From Rhipidocladum racemiflorum (lineage: Eukaryota > Streptophyta > Magnoliopsida > Poales > Poaceae): a stretch of DNA of 64,000 nucleotides. Below, in pieces: positions 45,784 through 55,479 of this stretch. The first letter of the stretch is position 1; every line of letters starts with the position of its first letter. Position numbers and translations under genes: made by a program. The DNA is taken from NCBI GenBank assembly GCA_036346355.1, contig JAYEVF010000048.1, forward strand, positions 96,001 to 160,000, read 5' to 3'. Below the pieces are notes generated by a model. It saw only the letters and a program-made list of their open reading frames with translations, ran no database searches and was not told the origin of the DNA.

Positions 45784-47322
45784 TCATTCAACGGGTGGAG
45801 AGTTCTCAGACCCAATCCAGCTGCAGGCAGCGTCTTTGAGCACCCCTCGCCGTTTCATCATCTCTCTGACTTGGTGCACACCGTCCCATTTCCCGGCCGC
45901 CGCGAGCGTGTTCGAGAATGCCGTGTAGGCGCCCGGTCTCCCGGCGTGGCTCAGCTCAAACACCTCACTCGCCGCGACGTCGGCCATGTCCACGTCCCCG
46001 TGCAGCGTGGCCGCCCCGAGCAGCGCCGCCCACACGTCCGAGTTCGGACGCGCCGGTATCCCCCTGACGAAGTCGAAAGCCCACCGCACGCTCCCGAACC
46101 TGCCCAACAGGTCCACCATGCACGCGTAGTGCTCCATCCGCGGTTTCAGCGAGTAGTCGCGCTCCATGCTCTGGAAGACCTCCTGGCCCTGAGACAGCAG
46201 CCCGGCGTGCGCGCACGCCGACAGGGCGCTCAGGAACGTGGCGTGGTTTGGCTTGACGTCCCGCTGCATCCGCATCTGGCCGAACAGCTGAAGGGCTTCA
46301 CCGGGAAGGCCGTTCTTCCCGTACCCATCGATCATCGAAGTCCATGTGATGACGTTCCTCTCCGCCATCCTGTCGAAGACCCTCCGGCCGTCCTCAACCC
46401 GGCCGCACTTGGAGTACATGTCGAGTAGCGCACTTCCGGCCTTGATGTTGGAGAAGAGGTTGCTTTTGATCACCTGGCAATGCACCTGCTCCCCGAGCTC
46501 CGGAGACGACAAGAGCGAGCATGCGCCAAGCACGCTCACGAATGTCGACACCGTTGGCTGAAAATTCGCCTGCTGCATCGCCTTGAACACCTCCGGCGAA
46601 TTCTCTGCCGTCTCCACCGTCTTGCTGTAGCCTTCGACCACAGCATTGTACGCCACGACGTCCTTCTCATCCATCCCCTGGAATATCGCTTCGGCATCCT
46701 TGTACAGCCCCTCGTTCATACACCCGACGATCAGCGCTGTCGAGCACACCACGTTCCGCACCGGCATCATGCCGTACACTCGCCGCGCGTAGCCCAACGA
46801 CGTGTTCTTGACGTAGGCATCCACTAGCGCCGCGAACAGGATGTCATCGAACTCGACGACCGACCTCACAACGCGTGCGTGGACCTCCCTCACGGCACCG
46901 GGCAGCCCCAGCGCCGCGGACAGCTTCAGCGCCATCGACAGAGAGAACACGTCGAGCCGCCCGGTGGACTCTGCGAGCCGCCTCACGACCCCCAGCGCCT
47001 CCTCGGGGAACCCCAGCCGGAAGTACCCCGCGACGAGGTAGTTGTGCGCGGCGTGGGTCGGCCTCGGCATTCCGTCGAACACCGCACGAGCGTTGTGGTG
47101 GGAGCCGCATCTGAGGTGCAGGATGAGGATCTTGACGGAGAGGTCGGTGGTGGGGCGGAGACCGGACGTGAGGAGCTGCCCGTGGAGGGTTTGAGATTCG
47201 GCTCGGGGTGGGGACGCGTTGATGAGGCTCTGGACGGCAGCGGCGAGCGCGCCGACGGTGCGGAGGTAGCGGGGGATGCGCGGTGGAAGGGAGCAAGCGC
47301 GCCACTGGGAGTCGACTTGCAT
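45784..47322 (-). CDS. Pentatricopeptide repeat protein, PLS class with E domain
   Basis: Intact, intronless 512-codon frame. The N-terminus is Arg/Ser-rich (residues 1-30: RACSLPPRIPRYLR), suiting an organelle transit peptide. From about residue 45 it is built of roughly 35-residue PPR motifs: ARAVFDGMPRP, NYLVAGYFRLG, ALVDAYVKNTSLGYARRVY, AYNAVVEGYSK, SALLDMYSKCGRVEDGRRVF, TWTSMIDGYGKNGLPGEALQ, PNHATFLSALSACAHAGLL. A C-terminal E-type region follows (YTAFSNTLAAAGKWDGVHQV, REMMKRRG); there is no DYW domain. Such proteins bind organellar RNA, often for C-to-U editing. It looks closest to the Arabidopsis At1g28690 type, from memory. The first Met is used; codons are GC-rich like most grass PPR genes. 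This is the only clearly intact host gene. Confidence 0.93.
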   Translation of the reverse strand: MQVDSQWRACSLPPRIPRYLRTVGALAAAVQSLINASPPRAESQTLHGQLLTSGLRPTTDLSVKILILHLRCGSHHNARAVFDGMPRPTHAAHNYLVAGYFRLGFPEEALGVVRRLAESTGRLDVFSLSMALKLSAALGLPGAVREVHARVVRSVVEFDDILFAALVDAYVKNTSLGYARRVYGMMPVRNVVCSTALIVGCMNEGLYKDAEAIFQGMDEKDVVAYNAVVEGYSKTVETAENSPEVFKAMQQANFQPTVSTFVSVLGACSLLSSPELGEQVHCQVIKSNLFSNIKAGSALLDMYSKCGRVEDGRRVFDRMAERNVITWTSMIDGYGKNGLPGEALQLFGQMRMQRDVKPNHATFLSALSACAHAGLLSQGQEVFQSMERDYSLKPRMEHYACMVDLLGRFGSVRWAFDFVRGIPARPNSDVWAALLGAATLHGDVDMADVAASEVFELSHAGRPGAYTAFSNTLAAAGKWDGVHQVREMMKRRGVLKDAACSWIGSENSPPVE

Positions 47323-47560
47323 TTCTGGGCGCAGCGGGTGGGGTGGAGGGTGCCGGAGCGGGTGGGGAAGGAGGAGCGCCGGAGCAGGGGGGGAGGAGGG
47401 GCGCCCGAGCGGGTGGGGAAGGAGGCGCGCCGGAGCAGGGGTGAGGGAGGCGAGGACGCCGAGGGGAGAAGAAGCCGGAGCGGGGAGGGAGGGAGGCGCG
47501 TGGAAAGGGCGGCGGGGAGGGAGGGAGGCGCGGGGTGGAGAGACTGGAGTGTATCAAGTT
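47323..47560 (-). promoter_or_regulatory. GC-rich, pyrimidine-rich leader of the PPR gene
   Basis: On the coding strand this stretch is nearly all C, T and G in CCTCCC(T/G)CC words, with an imperfect tandem unit of about 47 bp (near 47,355-47,445). Such Y-patch-like sequence is usual in grass core promoters and 5' UTRs. A long frame in another phase here overlaps the PPR gene and shows no family signature. Confidence 0.5.
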
Positions 47561-48042
47561 TTTTCTTTTACCGTTTGACCATGCATAGGGTTCTAGGTTT
47601 TAAGCATGTTTCTTCAAAATCAAAATTTGTCGTTTGAACTGCAGAAAACTGTAGAATATGCTTCAACTTTCGTAAGGTACAAAGAAAAACTGTAGAATAG
47701 GCTTGACATGGAGGTTTCCTCTGCAGATGTTGCAGCCATATGGACACATGTTCAGTAGCAGCAAGTCCATAGACTTGGCTTGGAAGAACTGACTTGGTGT
47801 TGCTGATCTTGTATGAGATGATGAGCATGGTGGTTGATGTAAGAGGGAATGGGATTGTGCTGTGCAGGTCGACGAGCCCTCGCAAATGCCGGTGGGATGG
47901 TTTTATTTGTGAGGCCCGCCTCTCTCGTCCTGCTCTTGTGTTTTTCCTCTGCACGCTTTCCTCGAGAACCCAAAAATCACTCTGCTCCAAGCAGTTTTTC
48001 AGAGGCAGCCATGTTACTTCTGTTGCATTTGGATGGTTTCTC
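47561..48042. other. Upstream flank of the PPR gene up to the MULE
   Basis: A reverse-strand open frame of 161 codons crosses it, but it has no recognisable domain and runs into the MULE terminus. It probably contains the PPR promoter. Confidence 0.4.
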
Positions 48043-48350
48043 GAAATTTTCACTGTATTGGCCCCTACCGTGTTTTTTTTCCCGGAACTAGCGTTGCTGC
48101 AAGATTTTTTGCAGCTTTGGCCCCTTGGCCAGCTCCTTCAGCGCAGCAGCTGCGCTGCAGCCGACCTGCAGCAGAGGCCGTTCGCTGCATGTGCTGCTGC
48201 AGCGGAGGTCATGGCTGCAGCTCCACTTGACGCCAGACTGGCAGAGCCACATGCAATGATCGCCAGCTCCAGCGCCAATACCGGCCCCACTCCTCATTGT
48301 CGCCCATGCCCATGGTGCGACTTGCCGAGGCCGACCCCACGGTGCATGCA
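48043..48350 (+). repeat. Left terminal inverted repeat of the MULE
   Basis: About 308 bp. The first 100 bases are almost identical to the inverse of the right end. The middle (48,140-48,260), rich in CTGCAG words, differs by several indels. The inner 70 bases (CACTCCTCATTGTCGCCCAT, then GTGCATGCA) match again. Open frames here on both strands mirror those in the other end and are not genes. Confidence 0.92.
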
Positions 48351-48683
48351 CAAATTTTGGCATTTCTTTGCATGCGTAGCCTAGCCCGTCTTGCGCCATC
48401 ACCTCACTGCAAAATATAAAAGCATATTTTGACTTTGCATAAGGATTAAGATTGCGATAAAATTGAGAAAGATTTGAAAGAAAATAACTTATATACCTAT
48501 TTTAATTGTCTTGGAAGATCAGAGATAATACTTTATGTGGTGGTAATGAATAAATGCATATAGTTGAAAGAGAATAAATAGGGGTATAATAGGGGAAAAC
48601 TCATTAAATCTACATGCAACCCTTATATTTATCAACACGATCATTCAAATTATAGGCCTTATGTTTTTAAAAAATTCATAATA

Positions 48684-48684
<1 letters not shown>

Positions 48685-48731
<47 letters not shown>
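48685..48731. repeat. (TA)n microsatellite
   Basis: About 23 TA units. Confidence 0.97.
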
Positions 48732-48734
<3 letters not shown>

Positions 48735-49149
48735 AATAAAACTGAGGTAAACTAATAAAAGTTACACAGTATTCTGGGCATGTATTCTGGTTGAGACTGT
48801 CAGTTGAGAAGCTATTTCGATGCGAGCATGAGAAAAGACAGTATTCTGGTTTTGAGGTGGGCCATCTCCAGTCCTGCTCAACTCGTAATTATTTTTTGAA
48901 GACTTCGTGTAGTTATCTCCAAAGATGTGAAATATATGTACTGCATAATCGTGAAATAGATGGGGAGCAATAAGAATGTACTGAATTTTATACGGCTTAG
49001 AAATGCTAAACAACAATGGCATGTACGGCACACTCTACCGAGTATACCGGACTAAACGTAACATGCCTTAGGGAGAGGAAACAACAAGAAGGGCCCTTCT
49101 CTTACACTTTACTGAGTGCAACGAGGATATTTTCCCTTACGCAGATTTT

Positions 49150-49720
49150 CAGCTCCTGCCGCTCTGGCCCTAGCTGCCCTCTCACGCTTTCTCTACGACT
49201 CACCTCCCTCTCCGCGGCATGGCGCTGCTCGGCCTCCTCTGTGCATGCATATGTTCCAAATGTCTTTGGCGCTTCTCCTCCTCATCCGCTCACACCACTT
49301 CTTTGCTTCCACGATAGCCCTCCGATGCGAGTACTCCCGATTCCGCCTCCTCTCCATCTCGGGAGTTTGTTCCGCGTCGTAGAATCGGATGAACTCGCAC
49401 AGTGGAGGCTGCAATTAGTCACATCACACGGTGTTACAACATGTATGAATTGGGAGCAAGACCAAATGTGAGTATGAACATACCGGGCTTCTCCGCCGCA
49501 TCCGCATCCTCAGCGTTGGCTCGGAGTCATGGTTGCGGCGGCTCCGATTACCTCATACCGTAAGTGTATGAGTTGTCTGACTGCCGGAAGCGGCAAGGAT
49601 CCCCGTGATAGGCACATGGGGACCTCCGTGCCTTCGGGATTGTTTCGACAACGTTGTGCCTTGGGGCGAGGAACTCCATTGGTCGCCGTTTGGGTTGGCG
49701 GTGATGGTTCTCTTTGTTGT
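49150..49720 (-). pseudogene. GRF-type zinc-finger protein gene A (MULE passenger)
   Basis: Reverse-strand pieces read CAYHGDPCRFRQSDNSYTYG (near 49,590), a degraded middle, then PPLCEFIRFYDAEQTPEMER (near 49,395) and a basic helix-like segment with SHRRAIVEAKKWCERMRRR. The order C-x-G-x-PC...W/F-C-x-x-PP-L-C-x-F-x-x-(F/W)-x-D-x-E matches the single zinc finger of plant GRF-type proteins, many of them transposon-linked, thought to bind single-stranded nucleic acid. It probably has two exons with a boundary near 49,560, and its frame is broken as read. Confidence 0.55.
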
Positions 49721-49795
49721 ATTGGAGCGATGGTTTGGTCGATGCAACGCTGAAGGCGAGGAAGGGGTTAAATAGCCGGATAGAGCGACAGACTT

Positions 49796-51870
49796 GAAGC
49801 TTCAAAGGAATCCGCGAGCATCGGATTCCTTTGCAGCTCACGCTGCTTGATACCGACATATGCACGCAGCTTTGTACCTTGGAGGGGGTGCCAAGAGCTT
49901 TGCCGGCTATGCTTTGACGGACGACTCAGGCAATATCTGGCACACATGCATTTGACATGACATTTCGGACAGGAACTGACTGACATGATATGTCCTACAG
50001 GCTTTGCCAGCAATGCTTTCACAGGACGTATCAGGCAGCCTTTGCTTGGATTATAAAATGCAACTGAATGGGATGAGAAAACTCATGGTGTATGGACTAA
50101 GTGCTAATATCATTGTTTGTTTATAATAATCACTTCAAGTGGTAAGCGTCGTTTGGTACGGTTTGTTGTTTGTTTTTGTTGTCATTGTCTGCTTATAATA
50201 ATCACTGCAGTTTTAAAAATTGAAAATTCGTTCTTCCTTGTATTGTTTGTTGTGCAACAAATCGATGACAAATCTGAGTTACCAAGAAGCATGACATTCA
50301 TATTACAAAGTACAATAGGGAGAACAACTACAACAGCATTTCTTGTGAACAAGAACTAACATACAAATGGATGCAAGGTTGAGCGGCTTTAGAACTTTCC
50401 AGAATCATCACTATCATAGAATTCGACACCCTCTTCTTGAAAAACTCCCAACGGTCACGTTTGTAGAGTTCACGTTGGGGCCGTCAAGAGGAACAACCAA
50501 ATCGGGGCTTACCCGTTGTTATCTTCTACGGCTGCTTCAAGGAAGCGATCATACGCTTCACGGTTTTCTTCTTGTTCAGGCCGAACTCCCTCTCTCTGCG
50601 GTAATTCTCGCATCGTTAGCCTCGTTAAGTTCTCGCGAGATCCGCCCTCTGCTGTACCATTGGAAGCGCGTCTGTTTAAAGATGTCTGGTGTATTTATAT
50701 CATCCGCCCACCGCCGATATTGGCATCCTGTAGGCTACACGAAAGTGTTAACATGGTTATACCAAACTCGAAAGCAGGAGAGTACTCATGAAAACATGAA
50801 GAAATCAAAAAATCGTAGAGACGTACAGAGAAATTAGGGCATCTATAATATGCCCGTTCGTTATTTTCTGTAGTGGTGGAGTACCAGGTGTGGACTTCCA
50901 CATGACAGTTAGGGCACATTACCCGCCCTGCATTGGCAACCACTGAGCTCGACGCCTTCGACATGGCTTGGACAGAACCGACGAACACTTAAGTCGGTAT
51001 CTACACGAAGCAAAAACATCAATAACAAGCATAATAAGTACAAAATAATGTGTACTGAACCAAGAACACAACAATGTGACTCACCGTACAAAATAACTTT
51101 TGTAAATAATACCTGTGGAACAAGACGCCGAAATAAAATATTGGAAAAAAGGAAAGCTAAACTACCAGTTCTCCTCTTTGCGCTCTGGGTTTTCTCAACT
51201 CAATCCAAACTTTATGAACTCGGAGCAATGTATCGCGTTTGCCTGATAGAAGTGCAGGCGGCCTTGCAATTTATAGGCAGGGAGCGAGGGAGAAACGAGA
51301 CAGCTGGCGGCACATCACCGTGCGGGGCGAGGGGCCAAGACAGAAAATCGGCACGTGGCAGCGTTTGCAGTGCGCTCAGGGGGGGTCTGGCTGCAGCTGG
51401 CAGTGGCTTGGGAGTGGCCACCAGTTGGCGGAGCATTAACGCGCGAGGTGGGGGCCTGGCTGAACAGTAACATTGCAAAACCGCAGCTTCTCGTCGCGGT
51501 ATTTTTATTTCATTTTGAAATTCGAATATCCGCGGTCCCCGACAAGAAAGAAAGAATCCAGGAGCATCGGATTCCCTTGCAGCTGTGGCTGTGTTTGATA
51601 TCGACAGATGCATGCAGCTTTGTAGCTGGTAGGGAGGTGCCAGTCAGGCTTTGGCAGCTAAGCTTTAACCAGACGACTCGAGGCGGTCACACGCCATCAC
51701 GCGGTTGGCAGAGGCATCGCTTGTCAGCGTCGCGGGGGGGGCCTGGCTATAGCTTAGCTGCACCTGGCAGTGGGCAACAGCTGGCGGCACATTAGCGTGC
51801 GAGGCGAGGGGCCAGGACAGGAAAGCTACACGTGGCAGCATCGGATTCCTTTGCAGCTGTGCCTATGGCA
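49796..51870. repeat. Dispersed direct duplications around the GRF genes
   Basis: Segment 49,810-49,930 (GAGCATCGGATTCC, TTTGCAGCT, GCAGCTTTGTA, GACGACTC) recurs at 51,555-51,685, with a third partial copy at 51,838-51,870. Segment 51,305-51,445 (GGCACATCACCGTGCG, GAGGGGCCA, CTGGCAGTGG) recurs at 51,690-51,840. The word TTTATAATAATCACT and neighbours recur at 50,120, 50,190 and 51,890. These show repeated local duplication inside the MULE. Confidence 0.7.
50500..50990 (-). pseudogene. GRF-type zinc-finger protein gene B (MULE passenger)
   Basis: The frame starting near 50,988 encodes GRVMCPNCHVEVHTWYSTTT, then NNERAYYRCPNFS. The C-x2-C, a basic/aromatic stretch, then YYRCP are the front half of a GRF finger. 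A donor-like TCT|GTACGT (about 50,835) and acceptor CTACAG (about 50,725) lead to an FQWYSRGR-like end and a charged ENYRREREFG segment near 50,600. The two halves are not in one frame as read. It resembles gene A in layout but not closely in sequence. Confidence 0.5.
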
Positions 51871-52082
51871 GCTTGTTGTTTGTTGTTGTTGTTCGTAATA
51901 ATCACTACTGTTTGAACGTCCCCTCTGGTTAGGAGCCTTCTGTCATATCACCTTTTCCAGCCTTTAGTCATATCATCTTTTCCAGCCATCGGTCATATCT
52001 TCTTTTTCAGCCTCCTGCCACGAGGCGTATGATTTTTATGCGGGCCACTAAAACCTACATCGTCATGGTTTGGTCGCAGCTA

Positions 52083-55000
52083 TGATAATGAGGGGTATTG
52101 CGCGAGTACATATTAGATTTAACGAGAGTCGTAACTGAGATATGTTTACAGAATATGGTAGTCCGTATACCAAATAGCAAATCTGCTACATTCGCCCCCC
52201 AAAAAAACTTCGAACATGCTTTTTACGGGCGCCCAAAAGCCTTCATCGTTAGGGTTTGTGCGACTATAATACTTAGGTAATTCGGGCTGAGATTTTATAT
52301 GCAAACAGAGTTGTAATCGAGATATTTTTACAGAATATGGTAGTCCGTATACCAAATAGCGAATCTGCTACATTCGCCCCCCAAAAAAACTTCGAACATG
52401 CTTTTTACTACCCGCCAAAAATCCTTCATCGTTAGGGTTTGTGCGCGACTATAATACTTAGGTAATTCGGGCTGAGATTTTATATGCAAACAGAGTTGTA
52501 ATCGAGATATTTTTACAGAATATGATAGTCCGTATACCAAATAGCAAATCTGCTACATTCGCCCCCAAAAAACTTGAACATGCTTTTTACGGGCCCAAAA
52601 GCCTTCATCGTTAGGGTCTGTGCGCGACTATAATACTTAGGGTAATTCGGGGCTGAGAATTTATATGCTAACATAGTTGTAACTGAGATATTTTTACAGA
52701 ATATGGTAGTCAGTATAACAAATAGCGAATCTGCAACAATCGCCCCACAAAAAAACATCGAACATGCTTTTTACGGCCGCCAAAATCCTTCATCGTTAGG
52801 GTTTGTGCGCGACTATAATACTTAGGGTAATTCGGGCTGAGATTTTATATGCAAACAGAGTTGTAACTGAGATATTTTTACAGAATATGGTAGTCCGTAT
52901 ACCAAATAGCGAATCTGCTACATTCGCCCCCCAAAAAAACTTCGAACATGCTTTTTTACGGGCCGCCCAAAAGCCTTCATCGTTAGGGTTTGTGTGCGAC
53001 TATAATACTTAAGGTAATTCGGGGCTGAGAATTTATATGCTAACATAGTTGTAACTGAGATATTTTTACAGAATATGGTAGTCCGTATACCAAATAGCGA
53101 ATCTGCTACATTCGCCCCCCAAAAAAACTTCGAACATGCTTTTTTACGGCCCGCCGAAAATCCTTCATCGTTAGGGTTTGTGCGCGACTATAATACTTAG
53201 GGTAATTCGGGGCTGAGATTTTATATGAAAACAGAGTTGTAACTGAGTTTTTTTTACAGAATATGGTAGTCCGTATACCAAATAGCAAATCTGCTACATT
53301 CGCCCCCCAAAAAAACTTCGAACATGCTTTTTTACGGGCCGCCCAAAAGCCTTCATCGTTAGGGTCTGTGCGCGACTATAATACTTAGGGTAATTCGGGG
53401 CTGAGAATTTATATGCAAACAGAGTTGTAACTGAGATATTTTTACAGAATATGGTAGTCCGTATACCAAATAGCAAATCTGCTACATTCGCCCCCCAAAA
53501 AAACTTCGAACATGCTTTTTTACGGCCCGCCGAAAATCCTTCATCGTTAGGGTTTGTGCGCGACTATAATACTTAGGTAATTCGGGCTGAGATTTTATAT
53601 GCAAACAGAGTTGTAACTGAGATATTTTTACAGAATATGGTAGTCCGTATACCAAATAAGCGAATCTGCTACATTCGCCCCAAAAACTTCAACATGCTTT
53701 TTACGGCCCACCAAAATCCTTCATCGTTAGGGTTTGTGCGCGACTATAATACTTAGGTAATTCGGGGCTGAGATTTTATATGCAAACAGAGTTGTAACTG
53801 AGATATTTTTACAGAATATGGTAGTCCGTATACCAAATAGCGAATCTGCTACATTCGCCCCCCAAAAAAACTTCGAACATGCTTTTTTACGGCCCGCCGA
53901 AAATCCTTCATCGTTAGGGTTTGTGCGCGACTATAATACTTAGGGTAATTCGGGGCTGAGATTTTATATGAAAACAGAGTTGTAACTGAGTTTTTTTTAC
54001 AGAATATGGTAGTCCGTATACCAAATAGCAAATCTGCTACATTCGCCCCCCAAAAAAACTTCGAACATGCTTTTTTACGGGCCGCCCAAAAGCCTTCATC
54101 GTTAGGGTCTGTGCGCGACTATAATACTTAGGGTAATTCGGGGCTGAGAATTTATATGCAAACAGAGTTGTAACTGAGATATTTTTACAGAATATGGTAG
54201 TCCGTATACCAAATAGCGAATCTGCTACATTCGCCCCCCAAAAAAACTTCGAACATGCTTTTTTACGGCCCGCCGAAAATCCTTCATCGTTAGGGTTTGT
54301 GCGCGACTATAATACTTAGGGTAATTCGGGGCTGAGATTTTATATGCAAACAGAGTTGTAACTAAGATATTTTTACAGAATATGGTAGTCCGTATACCAA
54401 ATAGCGAATCTGCTACATTCGCCCCCCAAAAAAACTTCGAACATGCTTTTTTACGGGCCGCCCAAAAGCCTTCATCGTTAGGGTTTGTGTGCGACTATAA
54501 TACTTAAGGTAATTCGGGGCTGAGAATTTATATGCTAACATAGTTGTAACTGAGATATTTTTACAGAATATGGTAGTCCGTATACCAAATAGCGAATCTG
54601 CTACATTCGCCCCCCAAAAAAACTTCGAACATGCTTTTTTACGGCCCGCCGAAAATCCTTCATCGTTAGGGTTTGTGCGCGACTATAATACTTAGGGTAA
54701 TTCGGGGCTGAGATTTTATATGAAAACAGAGTTGTAACTGAGTTTTTTTTACAGAATATGGTAGTCCGTATACCAAATAGCAAATCTGCTACATTCGCCC
54801 CCCAAAAAAACTTCGAACATGCTTTTTTACGGGCCGCCCAAAAGCCTTCATCGTTAGGGTCTCAGGCGCGACTATAATACTTAGGGTAATTCGGGCTGAG
54901 AATTTATATGCAAACAGAGTTGTAACTGAGATATTTTTACAGAATATGGTAGTCCGTATACCAAATAGCGACCGCTACATTCGCCCCAAAAACTTCGAAC

Positions 55001-55383
55001 ATGCTTTTTACTACCACTAAAATCCTTCATCGTTAGGGTTTGTGCGCCACTATAATACTTAGGTAATTCGGGCTGAGATTTTATATGAAAACATAGTTGT
55101 CACTGAGTTTTTTTTACAGAAGATGGTAGTCCGTATACCAAATAGCACATCTGCTACATTCGCCCCCCAACAACACTTCGAACATGCTTTTTGACGGGCC
55201 GCCCACCATCCTTCATCGTTAGGGTTTGTGCGCGACTATAATACTTAGGTAATTCGGGCTGAGATTTTATATGCAAACAGAGTTGTAATCGGAGATATTT
55301 TTACGTAATATGGTAGTCCGTGATACCAAAAATAACTTCGAACATGTTTTTTAACGTGTCGCCCAAAAGCCATCATCGTTAGC
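52083..55383. repeat. Satellite array, about 187 bp monomer, 18 copies, with higher-order period
   Basis: The landmark ACAGAATATGGTAGTCCGTA recurs about 18 times from 52,148 to 55,303 at 180-189 bp spacing. The core monomers (52,880-54,950) are nearly identical; both edges are diverged. A variant with a longer T run (GAGTTTTTTTTACAG) appears near 53,247, 53,987 and 54,738. That spacing of about 743-752 bp is four monomers, so a four-monomer block was amplified. Each monomer has TTAGGGTTTG and often a second TTAGGG. Short reverse-strand frames of 60 codons inside it repeat with the array and are not genes. Confidence 0.95.
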
Positions 55384-55479
55384 GATCGCAAAATAAACGT
55401 TGCAGTAGTTTAATTTAACAACGACCACACAACACTGAGACGTACGTACAACATTACGAAATGAGACAACTTCGTAATG

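Noticed and set aside
46844..47557. 237-codon reverse-strand frame rich in Pro, Ser and Arg
   Set aside because: It overlaps the PPR gene in another phase, has low-complexity composition from GC-rich DNA and no domain.
46879..47637. 252-codon plus-strand frame opposite the PPR gene
   Set aside because: Antisense shadow of the PPR gene and its GC-rich leader; no family signature.
47794..48384. 196-codon plus-strand frame at the MULE left end
   Set aside because: Half of it lies in the terminal inverted repeat, and a mirror frame occurs in the right end; explained by the TIR.
53106..54783. Three identical 60-codon frames (53,106; 53,849; 54,601)
   Set aside because: They are by-products of the satellite higher-order repeat, not genes.
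52083..55383. CRISPR-like regular array
   Set aside because: Monomers are contiguous tandem copies of about 187 bp with no unique spacers, in a plant nuclear genome. It is satellite DNA.
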